Source of the DNA: Megascapheus bottae
Taxonomy: Eukaryota > Chordata > Mammalia > Rodentia > Geomyidae
Direction: 5' to 3'
NCBI GenBank assembly: GCA_024803745.1
Contig: JANJXV010000013.1
Span: 57,003,602 to 57,067,601 of the forward strand
Length of the DNA: 64,000 bases
The translations under genes and the position numbers were made by a program. Below are positions 23,406 to 37,399 of this stretch, one piece after another; the stretch's first letter is position 1; each line of letters starts with the position of its first letter. The notes under the pieces were generated by a model. It was given only the letters and a program-made list of their open reading frames with translations, made no database searches and had not been told where the DNA came from.

Positions 23406-25140
23406 AGTGTATCTCCACTGTGTCAGGAGTGTGTCTACACTGTGTCAGGAGTGTGTCTACACTGTGTCAGGAGTGTATCTCCACTGTGTCAGGAGTATGT
23501 CTACACTGTGTCAGGAGTGTGTCTACACTGTGTCAGGAGTGTGTCTACACTATGTCAGGTGTGTATCTCCACTGTGTCAGGTGTGTGTCTACACTGTGTC
23601 AGGAGTGTGTCTACACTGTGTCAGGAGTGTGTCTACACTGTGTCAGGAGTGTGTCTACACTGTGTCAGGTGTGTGTCTACACTGTGTCAGGAGTGTGTCT
23701 ACACTGTGTCAGGTGTGTGTCTCCACTGTGTCAGGAGTGTGTCTACACTGTGTCAGGTGTGTGTCTCCACTGTGTCAGGAGTGTGTCTCCACTGTGTCAG
23801 GAGTGTGTCTCCACTGTGTCAGGAGTGTGTCTCCACTGTGTCAGGTGTGTGTCTCCACTGTGTCAGGAGTGTGTCTACCCTGTGTCAGGAGTGTGTCTAC
23901 CCTGTGTCAGGTGTGTATCTCCACTGTGTCAGGTGTGTGTCTCCACTGTGTCAGGAGTGTGTCTACACTGTGTCAGGAGTGTGTCTACACTGTGTCAGGA
24001 GTGTATCTCCACTGTATCAGGAGTGTGTCTACACTGTGTCAGGAGTGTGTCTCCACTGTGTCAGGAGTGTGTCTACACTGTGTCAGGTGTGTGTCTCCAC
24101 TGTGTCAGGAGTGTGTCTACACTGTGTCAGGAGTGTGTCTACACTGTGTCAGGTGTGTGTCTCCACTGTGTCAGGAGTGTGTCTACACTGTGTCAGGAGT
24201 GTGTACACTGTGTCAGGAGTGTGTCTACACTGTGTCAGGAGTGTGTCTACACTGTGTCAGGTGTGTATCTCCACTGTGTCAGGTGTGTGTCTACACTGTA
24301 TCAGGAGTGTGTCTACACTGTATCAGGAGTGTGTCTACACTGTGTCAGGAGTGTGTCTACACTGTGTCAGGAGTGTGTCTACACTGTGTCAGGTGTGTGT
24401 CTCCACTGTGTCAGGAGTGTGTCTACACTGTGTCAGGAGTGTGTCTACACTGTGTCAGGTGTGTGTCTCCACTGTGTCAGGAGTGTGTCTACACTGTGTC
24501 AGGAGTGTGTCTACACTGTGTCAGGAGTGTGTCTCCCCTGTGTCAGGAGTGTGTCTCCACTGTGTCAGGAGTGTGTCTACACTGTGTCAGGTGTGTATCT
24601 CCACTGTGTCAGGTGTGTATCTCCACTGTATCAGGAGTGTGTCTCCACTGTGTCAGGAGTGTGTACACTGTGTCAGGAGTGTGTCTACACTGTATCAGGA
24701 GTGTGTCTCCACTGTGTCAGGAGTGTGTACACTGTGTCAGGAGTGTATCTCCACTGTGTCAGGAGTGTGTCTACACTGTGTCAGGAGTGTGTCTACACTG
24801 TGTCAGGAGTGTATCTCCACTGTGTCAGGAGTATGTCTACACTGTGTCAGGAGTGTGTCTACACTGTGTCAGGAGTGTGTCTACACTATGTCAGGTGTGT
24901 ATCTCCACTGTGTCAGGTGTGTGTTTACACTGTGTCAGGAGTGTGTCTACACTGTGTCAGGAGTGTGTCTACACTGTGTCAGGTGTGTGTCTACCCTGTG
25001 TCAGGAGTGTGTCTCCACTGTGTCAGGAATGTGTCTCCACTGTGTCAGGAGTGTGTCTCCACTGTGTCAGGTGTGTGTCTCCACTGTGTCAGGAGTGTGT
25101 CTACCCTGTGTCAGGAGTGTGTCTACACTATGTCAGGTGT

Positions 25141-25650
25141 GTATCTCCACCGTGTCAGGAGTGTGTCTCCACCGTGTCAGGAGTGTGTCTGCACCGTGTC
25201 AGGAGTGTGTCTACACCGTGTCAGGAGTGTGTCTACACCGTGTCAGGTGTGTGTCTACACCGTGTCAGGAGTGTGTCTACACCGTGTCAGGTGTGTGTCT
25301 ACACCGTGTCAGGAGTGTGTCTACACCGTGTCAGGAGTGTGTCTACACCGTGTCAGGTGTGTGTCTCCACCGTGTCAGGAGTGTGTCTACACCGTGTCAG
25401 GTGTGTGTCTCCACCGTGTCAGGAGTGTGTCTCCACCGTGTCAGGAGTGTGTCTACACCGTGTCAGGAGTGTGTCTACACCGTGTCAGGTGTGTGTCTAC
25501 ACCGTGTCAGGAGTGTGTCTACACCGTGTCAGGAGTGTGTCTACACCGTGTCAGGAGTGTATCTCCACCGTGTCAGGAGTGTGTCTTCACCGTGTCAGGT
25601 GTGTATCTCCACCGTGTCAGGTGTATATCTCCACCGTGTCAGGAGTGTAT
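25141..25650 (+). repeat. CpG-bearing array sub-block 7
   Basis: Marker GCAC at 25,191; full-length copy with the TTCACCGTG and GTATATCTCC end units. Confidence 0.88.
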
Positions 25651-28600
25651 CTCCACTGTGTCAGGAGTGTGTCTACACTGTGTCAGGAGTGTGTCTACAC
25701 TGTGTCAGGAGTGTATCTCCACTGTGTCAGGAGTATGTCTACACTGTGTCAGGAGTGTGTCTACACTGTGTCAGGAGTGTGTCTACACTATGTCAGGTGT
25801 GTATCTCCACTGTGTCAGGTGTGTGTCTACACTGTGTCAGGAGTGTGTCTACACTGTGTCAGGAGTGTGTCTACACTGTGTCAGGAGTGTGTCTACACTG
25901 TGTCAGGTGTGTGTCTACACTGTGTCAGGAGTGTGTCTACACTGTGTCAGGTGTGTGTCTCCACTGTGTCAGGAGTGTGTCTCCACTGTGTCAGGAGTGT
26001 GTCTCCACTGTGTCAGGTGTGTGTCTCCACTGTGTCAGGAGTGTGTCTACCCTGTGTCAGGAGTGTGTCTACCCTGTGTCAGGTGTGTGTCTCCACTGTG
26101 TCAGGTGTGTGTCTCCACTGTGTCAGGAGTGTGTCTACACTGTGTCAGGAGTGTGTCTACACTGTGTCAGGAGTGTATCTCCACTGTGTCAGGAGTGTGT
26201 CTACACTGTGTCAGGAGTGTGTCTACACTGTGTCAGGTGTGTATCTCCACTGTGTCAGGTGTGTATCTACACTGTATCAGGAGTGTGTCTACACTGTATC
26301 AGGAGTGTGTCTACACTGTGTCAGGAGTGTGTCTACACTGTGTCAGGAGTGTGTCTACACTGTGTCAGGTGTGTGTCTCCACTGTGTCAGGAGTGTGTCT
26401 ACACTGTGTCAGGAGTGTGTCTACACTGTGTCAGGTGTGTGTCTCCACTGTGTCAGGAGTGTGTCTACACTGTGTCAGGAGTGTGTCTACACTGTGTCAG
26501 GAGTGTGTCTCCACTGTGTCAGGAGTGTGTCTACACTGTGTCAGGTGTGTATCTCCACTGTGTCAGGTGTGTATCTCCACTGTATCAGGAGTGTGTCTCC
26601 ACTGTGTCAGGAGTGTGTACACTGTGTCAGGAGTGTGTCTACACTGTATCAGGAGTGTGTCTCCACTGTGTCAGGAGTGTGTACACTGTGTCAGGAGTGT
26701 ATCTCCACTGTGTCAGGAGTGTGTCTCCACTGTGTCAGGAGTGTGTCTACACTGTGTCAGGAGTGTGTCTACACTGTGTCAGGTGTGTATCTCCACTGTG
26801 TCAGGAGTGTATCTCCACTGTGTCAGGAGTGTGTCTACACTGTGTCAGGAGTGTGTCTCCACTGTGTCAGGAGTGTATCTACACTGTGTCAGGTGTGTGT
26901 CTACACTGTGTCAGGAGTGTGTCTACCCTGTGTCAGGAGTGTGTCTACACTGTGTCAGGAGTGTGTCTACACTGTGTCAGGTGTGTGTCTACACTGTGTC
27001 AGGAGTGTATCTCCACTGTGTCAGGAGTGTGTCTCCACTGTATCAGGAGTGTGTCTACACTGTATCAGGAGTGTGTCTACACTGTGTCAGGTGTGTATCT
27101 CCACTGTGTCAGGAGTGTGTCTACACTGTGTCAGGTGTGTGTCTCCACTGTATCAGGAGTGTGTCTACACTGTGTCAGGAGTGTATCTCCACTGTATCAG
27201 GAGTGTGTCTACACTGTGTCAGGAGTGTGTCTACACTGTATCAGGAGTGTGTCTACACTGTATCAGGAGTGTGTCTACACTGTGTCAGGAGTGTGTCTCC
27301 ACTGTGTCAGGAGTGTGTCTACACTGTGTCAGGAGTGTGTCTACACTGTGTCAGGTGTGTGTCTCCACTGTGTCAGGAGTATGTCTACACTGTGTCAGGA
27401 GTGTGTCTACACTGTGTCAGGAGTGTGTCTACACTATGTCAGGTGTGTATCTCCACTGTGTCAGGTGTGTGTCTACACTGTGTCAGGAGTGTGTCTACAC
27501 TGTGTCAGGAGTGTGTCTACACTGTGTCAGGAGTGTGTCTACACTATGTCAGGTGTGTATCTCCACTGTGTCAGGTGTGTATCTACACTGTGTCAGGAGT
27601 GTGTCTACACTGTGTCAGGAGTGTGTCTACACTGTGTCAGGTGTGTATCTCCACTGTGTCAGGAGTGTGTCTACACTGTGTCAGGAGTGTGTCTACACTG
27701 TGTCAGGAGTGTGTCTACACTGTGTCAGGAGTGTGTCTCCCCTGTGTCAGGAGTGTGTCTACACTGTGTCAGGTGTGTGTCTCCACTGTGTCAGGAGTGT
27801 GTCTCCACTGTGTCAGGAGTGTATCTCCACTGTGTCAGGAGTGTGTCTACACTGTGTCAGGAGTGTGTCTACACTGTGTCAGGAGTGTATCTCCACTGTG
27901 TCAGGAGTGTGTCTCCACTGTGTCAGGAGTGTGTCTCCACTGTGTCAGGTGTGTGTCTACACTGTGTCAGGAGTATGTCTCCACTGTGTCAGGTGTGTGT
28001 CTACACTGTGTCAGGAGTATGTCTACACTGTGTCAGGAGTGTGTCTACACTGTGTCAGGAGTGTGTCTACACTGTGTCAGGAGTGTGTCTCCCCTGTGTC
28101 AGGAGTGTGTCTACACTGTGTCAGGTGTGTGTCTCCACTGTGTCAGGAGTGTGTCTCCACTGTGTCAGGTGTGTGTCTACACTGTGTCAGGAGTATGTCT
28201 ACACTGTGTCAGGAGTGTGTCTACACTGTGTCAGGAGTGTGTCTACACTGTGTCAGGTGTGTGTCTCCACTGTGTCAGGAGTGTGTCTACACTGTGTCAG
28301 GTGTGTGTCTCCACTGTGTCAGGAGTGTGTCTCCACTGTGTCAGGAGTGTGTCTACACTGTGTCAGGTGTGTGTCTACACTGTGTCAGGTGTGTGTCTAC
28401 ACTGTGTCAGGAGTGTGTACACTGTGTCAGGAGTGTGTCTACACTGTGTCAGGAGTGTGTCTACACTGTGTCAGGTGTGTATCTCCACTGTGTCAGGTGT
28501 GTGTCTACACTGTATCAGGAGTGTGTCTACACTGTATCAGGAGTGTGTCTACACTGTGTCAGGAGTGTGTCTACACTGTGTCAGGAGTGTGTCTACACTC

Positions 28601-29506
28601 TGTCAGGTGTGTGTCTCCACTGTGTCAGGAGTGTGTCTACACTGTGTCAGGAGTGTGTCTACACTGTGTCAGGTGTGTGTCTCCACTGTGTCAGGAGTGT
28701 GTCTACACTGTGTCAGGAGTGTGTCTACACTGTGTCAGGAGTGTGTCTCCCCTGTGTCAGGAGTGTGTCTCCACTGTGTCAGGAGTGTGTCTACACTGTG
28801 TCAGGTGTGTATCTCCACTGTGTCAGGTGTGTATCTCCACTGTATCAGGAGTGTGTCTCCACTGTGTCAGGAGTGTGTACACTGTGTCAGGAGTGTGTCT
28901 ACACTGTATCAGGAGTGTGTCTCCACTGTGTCAGGAGTGTGTACACTGTGTCAGGAGTGTATCTCCACTGTGTCAGGAGTGTGTCTACACTGTGTCAGGA
29001 GTGTATCTCCACTGTGTCAGGAGTGTGTCTACACTGTATCAGGAGTGTGTCTCCACTGTGTCAGGAGTGTGTACACTGTGTCAGGAGTGTATCTCCACTG
29101 TGTCAGGAGTGTGTCTACACTGTGTCAGGAGTGTGTCTCCACTGTGTCAGGAGTGTGTCTACACTGTGTCAGGAGTGTATCTCCACTGTGTCAGGAGTAT
29201 GTCTACACTGTGTCAGGAGTGTGTCTACACTGTGTCAGGAGTGTGTCTACACTATGTCAGGTGTGTATCTCCACTGTGTCAGGTGTGTGTCTACACTGTG
29301 TCAGGAGTGTGTCTACACTGTGTCAGGAGTGTGTCTACACTGTGTCAGGTGTGTGTCTACCCTGTGTCAGGAGTGTGTCTCCACTGTGTCAGGAATGTGT
29401 CTCCACTGTGTCAGGAGTGTGTCTCCACTGTGTCAGGTGTGTGTCTCCACTGTGTCAGGAGTGTGTCTACCCTGTGTCAGGAGTGTGTCTACACTATGTC
29501 AGGTGT

Positions 29507-29992
29507 GTATCTCCACCGTGTCAGGAGTGTGTCTCCACCGTGTCAGGAGTGTGTCTGCACCGTGTCAGGAGTGTGTCTACACCGTGTCAGGAGTGTGTCT
29601 ACACCGTGTCAGGTGTGTGTCTACACCGTGTCAGGAGTGTGTCTACACCGTGTCAGGTGTGTGTCTACACCGTGTCAGGAGTGTGTCTACACCGTGTCAG
29701 GAGTGTGTCTACACCGTGTCAGGTGTGTGTCTCCACCGTGTCAGGAGTGTGTCTACACCGTGTCAGGTGTGTGTCTCCACCGTGTCAGGAGTGTGTCTAC
29801 ACCGTGTCAGGAGTGTGTCTACACCGTGTCAGGTGTGTGTCTACACCGTGTCAGGAGTGTGTCTACACCGTGTCAGGAGTGTGTCTACACCGTGTCAGGA
29901 GTGTATCTCCACCGTGTCAGGAGTGTGTCTTCACCGTGTCAGGTGTGTATCTCCACCGTGTCAGGTGTATATCTCCACCGTGTCAGGAGTGT
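29507..29992 (+). repeat. CpG-bearing array sub-block 8
   Basis: Marker GCAC at 29,557. Appears to lack one unit relative to the following block, in the run of CTCCACCGTG units near 29,780. Confidence 0.85.
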
Positions 29993-30320
29993 ATCTCCAC
30001 TGTGTCAGGAGTGTGTCTACACTGTATCAGGAGTGTGTCTACACTGTGTCAGGAGTGTGTCTACACTGTGTCAGGAGTGTGTCTACACTGTGTCAGGTGT
30101 GTGTCTACCCTGTGTCAGGAGTGTGTCTACACTGTGTCAGGAGTGTATCTCCACTGTGTCAGGAGTGTGTCTACAGTGTGTCAGGTGTGTGTCTCCACTG
30201 TGTCAGGAATGTGTCTCCACTGTGTCAGGAGTGTGTCTCCACTGTGTCAGGTGTGTGTCTCCACTGTGTCAGGAGTGTGTCTACCCTGTGTCAGGAGTGT
30301 GTCTACACTATGTCAGGTGT

Positions 30321-30830
30321 GTATCTCCACCGTGTCAGGAGTGTGTCTCCACCGTGTCAGGAGTGTGTCTGCACCGTGTCAGGAGTGTGTCTACACCGTG
30401 TCAGGAGTGTGTCTACACCGTGTCAGGTGTGTGTCTACACCGTGTCAGGAGTGTGTCTACACCGTGTCAGGTGTGTGTCTACACCGTGTCAGGAGTGTGT
30501 CTACACCGTGTCAGGAGTGTGTCTACACCGTGTCAGGTGTGTGTCTCCACCGTGTCAGGAGTGTGTCTACACCGTGTCAGGTGTGTGTCTCCACCGTGTC
30601 AGGAGTGTGTCTCCACCGTGTCAGGAGTGTGTCTACACCGTGTCAGGAGTGTGTCTACACCGTGTCAGGTGTGTGTCTACACCGTGTCAGGAGTGTGTCT
30701 ACACCGTGTCAGGAGTGTGTCTACACCGTGTCAGGAGTGTATCTCCACCGTGTCAGGAGTGTGTCTTCACCGTGTCAGGTGTGTATCTCCACCGTGTCAG
30801 GTGTATATCTCCACCGTGTCAGGAGTGTAT
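30321..30830 (+). repeat. CpG-bearing array sub-block 9
   Basis: Marker GCAC at 30,371, 814 bp (37 units) after block 8; full length. No further CpG block is seen from here to the right end of the array. Confidence 0.88.
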
Positions 30831-33800
30831 CTCCACTGTGTCAGGAGTGTGTCTACACTGTGTCAGGAGTGTGTCTACACTGTGTCAGGAGTGTATCTCC
30901 ACTGTGTCAGGAGTATGTCTACACTGTGTCAGGAGTGTGTCTACACTGTGTCAGGAGTGTGTCTACACTATGTCAGGTGTGTATCTCCACTGTGTCAGGT
31001 GTGTGTCTACACTGTGTCAGGAGTGTGTCTACACTGTGTCAGGAGTGTGTCTACACTGTGTCAGGAGTGTGTCTACACTGTGTCAGGTGTGTGTCTACAC
31101 TGTGTCAGGAGTGTGTCTACACTGTGTCAGGTGTGTGTCTCCACTGTGTCAGGAGTGTGTCTCCACTGTGTCAGGAGTGTGTCTCCACTGTGTCAGGTGT
31201 GTGTCTCCACTGTGTCAGGAGTGTGTCTACACTGTGTCAGGAGTGTGTCTACACTGTGTCAGGAGTGTATCTCCACTGTGTCAGGAGTGTGTCTACACTG
31301 TGTCAGGAGTGTGTCTACACTGTGTCAGGAGTGTGTCTACACTGTGTCAGGTGTGTATCTCCACTGTGTCAGGTGTGTATCTACACTGTATCAGGAGTGT
31401 GTCTACACTGTATCAGGAGTGTGTCTACACTGTGTCAGGAGTGTGTCTACACTGTGTCAGGAGTGTGTCTACACTGTGTCAGGTGTGTGTCTCCACTGTG
31501 TCAGGAGTGTGTCTACACTGTGTCAGGAGTGTGTCTACACTGTGTCAGGTGTGTGTCTCCACTGTGTCAGGAGTGTGTCTACACTGTGTCAGGAGTGTGT
31601 CTACACTGTGTCAGGAGTGTGTCTCCACTGTGTCAGGAGTGTGTCTACACTGTGTCAGGTGTGTATCTCCACTGTGTCAGGTGTGTATCTCCACTGTATC
31701 AGGAGTGTGTCTCCACTGTGTCAGGAGTGTGTACACTGTGTCAGGAGTGTGTCTACACTGTATCAGGAGTGTGTCTCCACTGTGTCAGGAGTGTGTACAC
31801 TGTGTCAGGAGTGTATCTCCACTGTGTCAGGAGTGTGTCTCCACTGTGTCAGGAGTGTGTCTACACTGTGTCAGGAGTGTGTCTACACTGTGTCAGGTGT
31901 GTATCTCCACTGTGTCAGGAGTGTATCTCCACTGTGTCAGGAGTGTGTCTACACTGTGTCAGGAGTGTGTCTCCACTGTGTCAGGAGTGTATCTACACTG
32001 TGTCAGGTGTGTGTCTACACTGTGTCAGGAGTGTGTCTACCCTGTGTCAGGAGTGTGTCTACACTGTGTCAGGAGTGTGTCTACACTGTGTCAGGTGTGT
32101 GTCTACACTGTGTCAGGAGTGTATCTCCACTGTGTCAGGAGTGTGTTTCCACTGTATCAGGAGTGTGTCTACACTGTATCAGGAGTGTGTCTACACTGTG
32201 TCAGGTGTGTATCTCCACTGTGTCAGGAGTGTGTCTACACTGTGTCAGGTGTGTATCTCCACTGTATCAGGAGTGTGTCTACACTGTGTCAGGAGTGTAT
32301 CTCCACTGTATCAGGAGTGTGTCTACACTGTGTCAGGAGTGTGTCTACACTGTATCAGGAGTGTGTCTACACTGTGTCAGGAGTGTGTCTCCACTGTGTC
32401 AGGAGTGTGTCTACACTGTGTCAGGAGTGTGTCTACACTGTGTCAGGTGTGTGTCTCCACTGTGTCAGGAGTATGTCTACACTGTGTCAGGAGTGTGTCT
32501 ACACTGTGTCAGGAGTGTGTCTACACTATGTCAGGTGTGTATCTCCACTGTGTCAGGTGTGTGTCTACACTGTGTCAGGAGTGTGTCTACACTGTGTCAG
32601 GAGTGTGTCTACACTGTGTCAGGAGTGTGTCTACACTATGTCAGGTGTGTATCTCCACTGTGTCAGGTGTGTATCTACACTGTGTCAGGAGTGTGTCTAC
32701 ACTGTGTCAGGAGTGTGTCTACACTGTGTCAGGTGTGTATCTCCACTGTGTCAGGAGTGTGTCTACACTGTGTCAGGAGTGTGTCTACACTGTGTCAGGA
32801 GTGTGTCTACACTGTGTCAGGAGTGTGTCTCCCCTGTGTCAGGAGTGTGTCTACACTGTGTCAGGTGTGTGTCTCCACTGTGTCAGGAGTGTGTCTCCAC
32901 TGTGTCAGGAGTGTGTCTCCACTGTGTCAGGAGTGTGTCTACACTGTGTCAGGAGTGTGTCTACACTGTGTCAGGAGTGTATCTCCACTGTGTCAGGAGT
33001 GTGTCTCCACTGTGTCAGGAGTGTGTCTCCACTGTGTCAGGTGTGTGTCTACACTGTGTCAGGAGTATGTCTCCACTGTGTCAGGTGTGTGTCTACCCTG
33101 TGTCAGGTGTGTGTCTACACTGTGTCAGGAGTGTGTCTACACTGTGTCAGGACTGTGTCTACACTGTGTCAGGTGTGTGTCTCCACTGTGTCAGGAGTGT
33201 GTCTACACTGTGTCAGGAGTATGTCTACACTGTGTCAGGAGTGTGTCTACACTGTGTCAGGAGTGTGTCTACACTGTGTCAGGAGTGTGTCTCCCCTGTG
33301 TCAGGAGTGTGTCTACACTGTGTCAGGTGTGTGTCTCCACTGTGTCAGGAGTGTGTCTCCACTGTGTCAGGTGTGTGTCTACACTGTGTCAGGAGTGTGT
33401 CTACACTGTGTCAGGAGTGTGTCTACACTGTGTCAGGAGTGTGTCTACACTGTGTCAGGAGTGTGTCTCCACTGTGTCAGGTGTGTGTCTACACTGTGTC
33501 AGGAGTATGTCTCCACTGTGTCAGGTGTGTGTCTACCCTGTGTCAGGTGTGTGTCTACACTGTGTCAGGAGTGTGTCTACACTGTGTCAGGAGTGTGTCT
33601 ACACTGTGTCAGGTGTGTGTCTCCACTGTGTCAGGAGTGTGTCTACACTGTGTCAGGAGTATGTCTACACTGTGTCAGGAGTGTGTCTACACTGTGTCAG
33701 GAGTGTGTCTACACTGTGTCAGGAGTGTGTCTCCCCTGTGTCAGGAGTGTGTCTACACTGTGTCAGGTGTGTGTCTCCACTGTGTCAGGAGTGTGTCTCC

Positions 33801-34088
33801 ACTGTGTCAGGTGTGTGTCTACACTGTGTCAGGAGTGTGTCTACACTGTGTCAGGAGTGTGTCTACACTGTGTCAGGAGTGTGTCTACACTGTGTCAGGT
33901 GTGTGTCTCCACTGTGTCAGGAGTGTGTCTACACTGTGTCAGGTGTGTGTCTCCACTGTGTCAGGAGTGTGTCTCCACTGTGTCAGGAGTGTGTCTACAC
34001 TGTGTCAGGTGTGTGTCTACACTGTGTCAGGTGTGTATCTCCACTGTGTCAGGAGTGTGTCTACACTGTGTCAGGAGTATGTCTACAC

Positions 34089-37000
34089 TGTGTCAGGAGT
34101 GTGTCTACACTGTGTCAGGAGTGTATCTCCACTGTGTCAGGAGTGTGTCTACACTGTGTCAGGAGTGTGTCTACACTGTATCAGGAGTGTGTCTACACTG
34201 TGTCAGGTGTGTGTCTCCACTGTGTCAGGAGTGTGTCTACACTGTGTCAGGTGTGTGTCTACACTGTGTCAGGAGTGTGTCTACACTGTGTCAGGAGTGT
34301 GTCTACACTGTGTCAGGTGTGTGTCTACACTGTGTCAGGAGTATGTCTACACTGTGTCAGGAGTGTGTCTACACTGTGTCAGGAGTGTGTCTACACTGTG
34401 TCAGGAGTGTGTCTCCACTGTGTCAGGAGTGTGTCTCCACTGTGTCAGGTGTGTGTCTCCACTGTGTCAGGAGTGTGTCTACACTGTGTCAGGAGTGTGT
34501 CTACACTGTGTCAGGTGTGTATCTCCACTGTGTCAGGAGTGTGTCTACCCTGTGTCAGGAGTGTGTCTACCCTGTGTCAGGAGTGTATCTCCACTGTGTC
34601 AGGTGTGTGTCTCCACTGTGTCAGGAGTGTGTCTCCACTGTGTCAGGAGTGTGTCTCCACTGTGTCAGGAGTGTGTCTCCACTGTGTCAGGAGTGTGTCT
34701 ACACTGTGTCAGGAGTGTGTCTCCACTGTGTCAGGAGTGTGTCTACCCTGTGTCAGGAGTGTGTCTCCACTGTGTCAGGTGTGTGTCTCCACTGTGTCAG
34801 GAGTGTGTCTACACTGTGTCAGGAGTGTGTCTACACTGTGTCAGGTGTGTATCTCCACTGTGTCAGGAGTGTGTCTACCCTGTGTCAGGACTGTGTCTCC
34901 ACTGTGTCAGGAGTGTATCTCCACTGTGTCAGGTGTGTGTCTACACTGTGTCAGGAGTGTGTCTCCACTGTGTCAGGTGTGTGTCTCCACTGTGTCAGGA
35001 GTGTGTCTACACTGTATCAGGAGTGTGTCTACACTGTGTCAGGAGTGTATCTCCACTGTGTCAGGTGTGTGTCTACACTGTGTCAGGAGTGTGTCTACAC
35101 TGTATCAGGAGTGTGTCTACACTGTGTCAGGTGTGTGTCTCCACTGTGTCAGGAGTGTGTCTACACTGTGTCAGGTGTGTGTCTACACTGTGTCAGGAGT
35201 GTGTCTACACTGTGTCAGGAGTGTGTCTACACTGTGTCAGGTGTGTGTCTACACTGTGTCAGGAGTATGTCTACACTGTGTCAGGAGTGTGTCTACACTG
35301 TGTCAGGAGTGTGTCTACACTGTGTCAGGAGTGTGTCTCCACTGTGTCAGGAGTGTGTCTCCACTGTGTCAGGTGTGTGTCTCCACTGTGTCAGGAGTGT
35401 GTCTACACTGTGTCAGGAGTGTGTCTACACTGTGTCAGGTGTGTATCTCCACTGTGTCAGGAGTGTGTCTACCCTGTGTCAGGAGTGTGTCTACCCTGTG
35501 TCAGGAGTGTATCTCCACTGTGTCAGGTGTGTGTCTCCACTGTGTCAGGAGTGTGTCTCCACTGTGTCAGGAGTGTGTCTCCACTGTGTCAGGAGTGTGT
35601 CTCCACTGTGTCAGGAGTGTGTCTACACTGTGTCAGGAGTGTGTCTCCACTGTGTCAGGAGTGTGTCTACCCTGTGTCAGGAGTGTGTCTCCACTGTGTC
35701 AGGTGTGTGTCTCCACTGTGTCAGGAGTGTGTCTACACTGTGTCAGGAGTGTGTCTACACTGTGTCAGGTGTGTATCTCCACTGTGTCAGGAGTGTGTCT
35801 ACCCTGTGTCAGGACTGTGTCTCCACTGTGTCAGGAGTGTATCTCCACTGTGTCAGGTGTGTGTCTACACTGTGTCAGGAGTGTGTCTCCACTGTGTCAG
35901 GTGTGTGTCTCCACTGTGTCAGGAGTGTGTCTACACTGTATCAGGAGTGTGTCTACACTGTGTCAGGAGTGTATCTCCACTGTGTCAGGTGTGTGTCTAC
36001 ACTGTGTCAGGAGTGTGTCTACACTGTATCAGGAGTGTGTCTACACTGTGTCAGGTGTGTGTCTCCACTGTGTCAGGAGTGTGTCTACACTGTGTCAGGT
36101 GTGTGTCTACACTGTGTCAGGAGTGTGTCTACACTGTGTCAGGAGTGTGTCTACACTGTGTCAGGTGTGTGTCTACACTGTGTCAGGAGTATGTCTACAC
36201 TGTGTCAGGAGTGTGTCTACACTGTGTCAGGAGTGTGTCTACACTGTGTCAGGAGTGTGTCTCCACTGTGTCAGGAGTGTGTCTCCACTGTGTCAGGTGT
36301 GTGTCTCCACTGTGTCAGGAGTGTGTCTACACTGTGTCAGGAGTGTGTCTACACTGTGTCAGGTGTGTATCTCCACTGTGTCAGGAGTGTGTCTACCCTG
36401 TGTCAGGAGTGTGTCTACCCTGTGTCAGGAGTGTATCTCCACTGTGTCAGGTGTGTGTCTCCACTGTGTCAGGAGTGTGTCTCCACTGTGTCAGGAGTGT
36501 GTCTCCACTGTGTCAGGAGTGTGTCTCCACTGTGTCAGGAGTGTGTCTACACTGTGTCAGGAGTGTGTCTCCACTGTGTCAGGAGTGTGTCTACCCTGTG
36601 TCAGGAGTGTGTCTCCACTGTGTCAGGTGTGTGTCTCCACTGTGTCAGGAGTGTGTCTACACTGTGTCAGGAGTGTGTCTACACTGTGTCAGGTGTGTAT
36701 CTCCACTGTGTCAGGAGTGTGTCTACCCTGTGTCAGGACTGTGTCTCCACTGTGTCAGGAGTGTATCTCCACTGTGTCAGGTGTGTGTCTACACTGTGTC
36801 AGGAGTGTGTCTCCACTGTGTCAGGTGTGTGTCTCCACTGTGTCAGGAGTGTGTCTACACTGTATCAGGAGTGTGTCTACACTGTGTCAGGAGTGTATCT
36901 CCACTGTGTCAGGTGTGTGTCTACACTGTGTCAGGAGTGTGTCTACACTGTATCAGGAGTGTGTCTACACTGTGTCAGGTGTGTGTCTCCACTGTGTCAG

Positions 37001-37399
37001 GAGTGTGTCTACACTGTGTCAGGTGTGTGTCTACACTGTGTCAGGAGTGTGTCTACACTGTGTCAGGAGTGTGTCTACACTGTGTCAGGTGTGTGTCTAC
37101 ACTGTGTCAGGAGTATGTCTACACTGTGTCAGGAGTGTGTCTACACTGTGTCAGGAGTGTGTCTACACTGTGTCAGGAGTGTGTCTCCACTGTGTCAGGA
37201 GTGTGTCTCCACTGTGTCAGGTGTGTGTCTCCACTGTGTCAGGAGTGTGTCTACACTGTGTCAGGAGTGTGTCTACACTGTGTCAGGTGTGTATCTCCAC
37301 TGTGTCAGGAGTGTGTCTACCCTGTGTCAGGAGTGTGTCTACCCTGTGTCAGGAGTGTATCTCCACTGTGTCAGGTGTGTGTCTCCACTGTGTCAGGTG
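34089..37399 (+). repeat. 924-bp higher-order repeat (42 units), about 3.5 copies
   Basis: Rare variants recur at an exact 924-bp step: CTGTATC at 34,177, 35,101, 36,025 and 36,949, and the GGACTG unit at 34,891, 35,815 and 36,739. The repeated order starts between 34,089 and 34,177 and is lost near 37,399. Confidence 0.92.
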
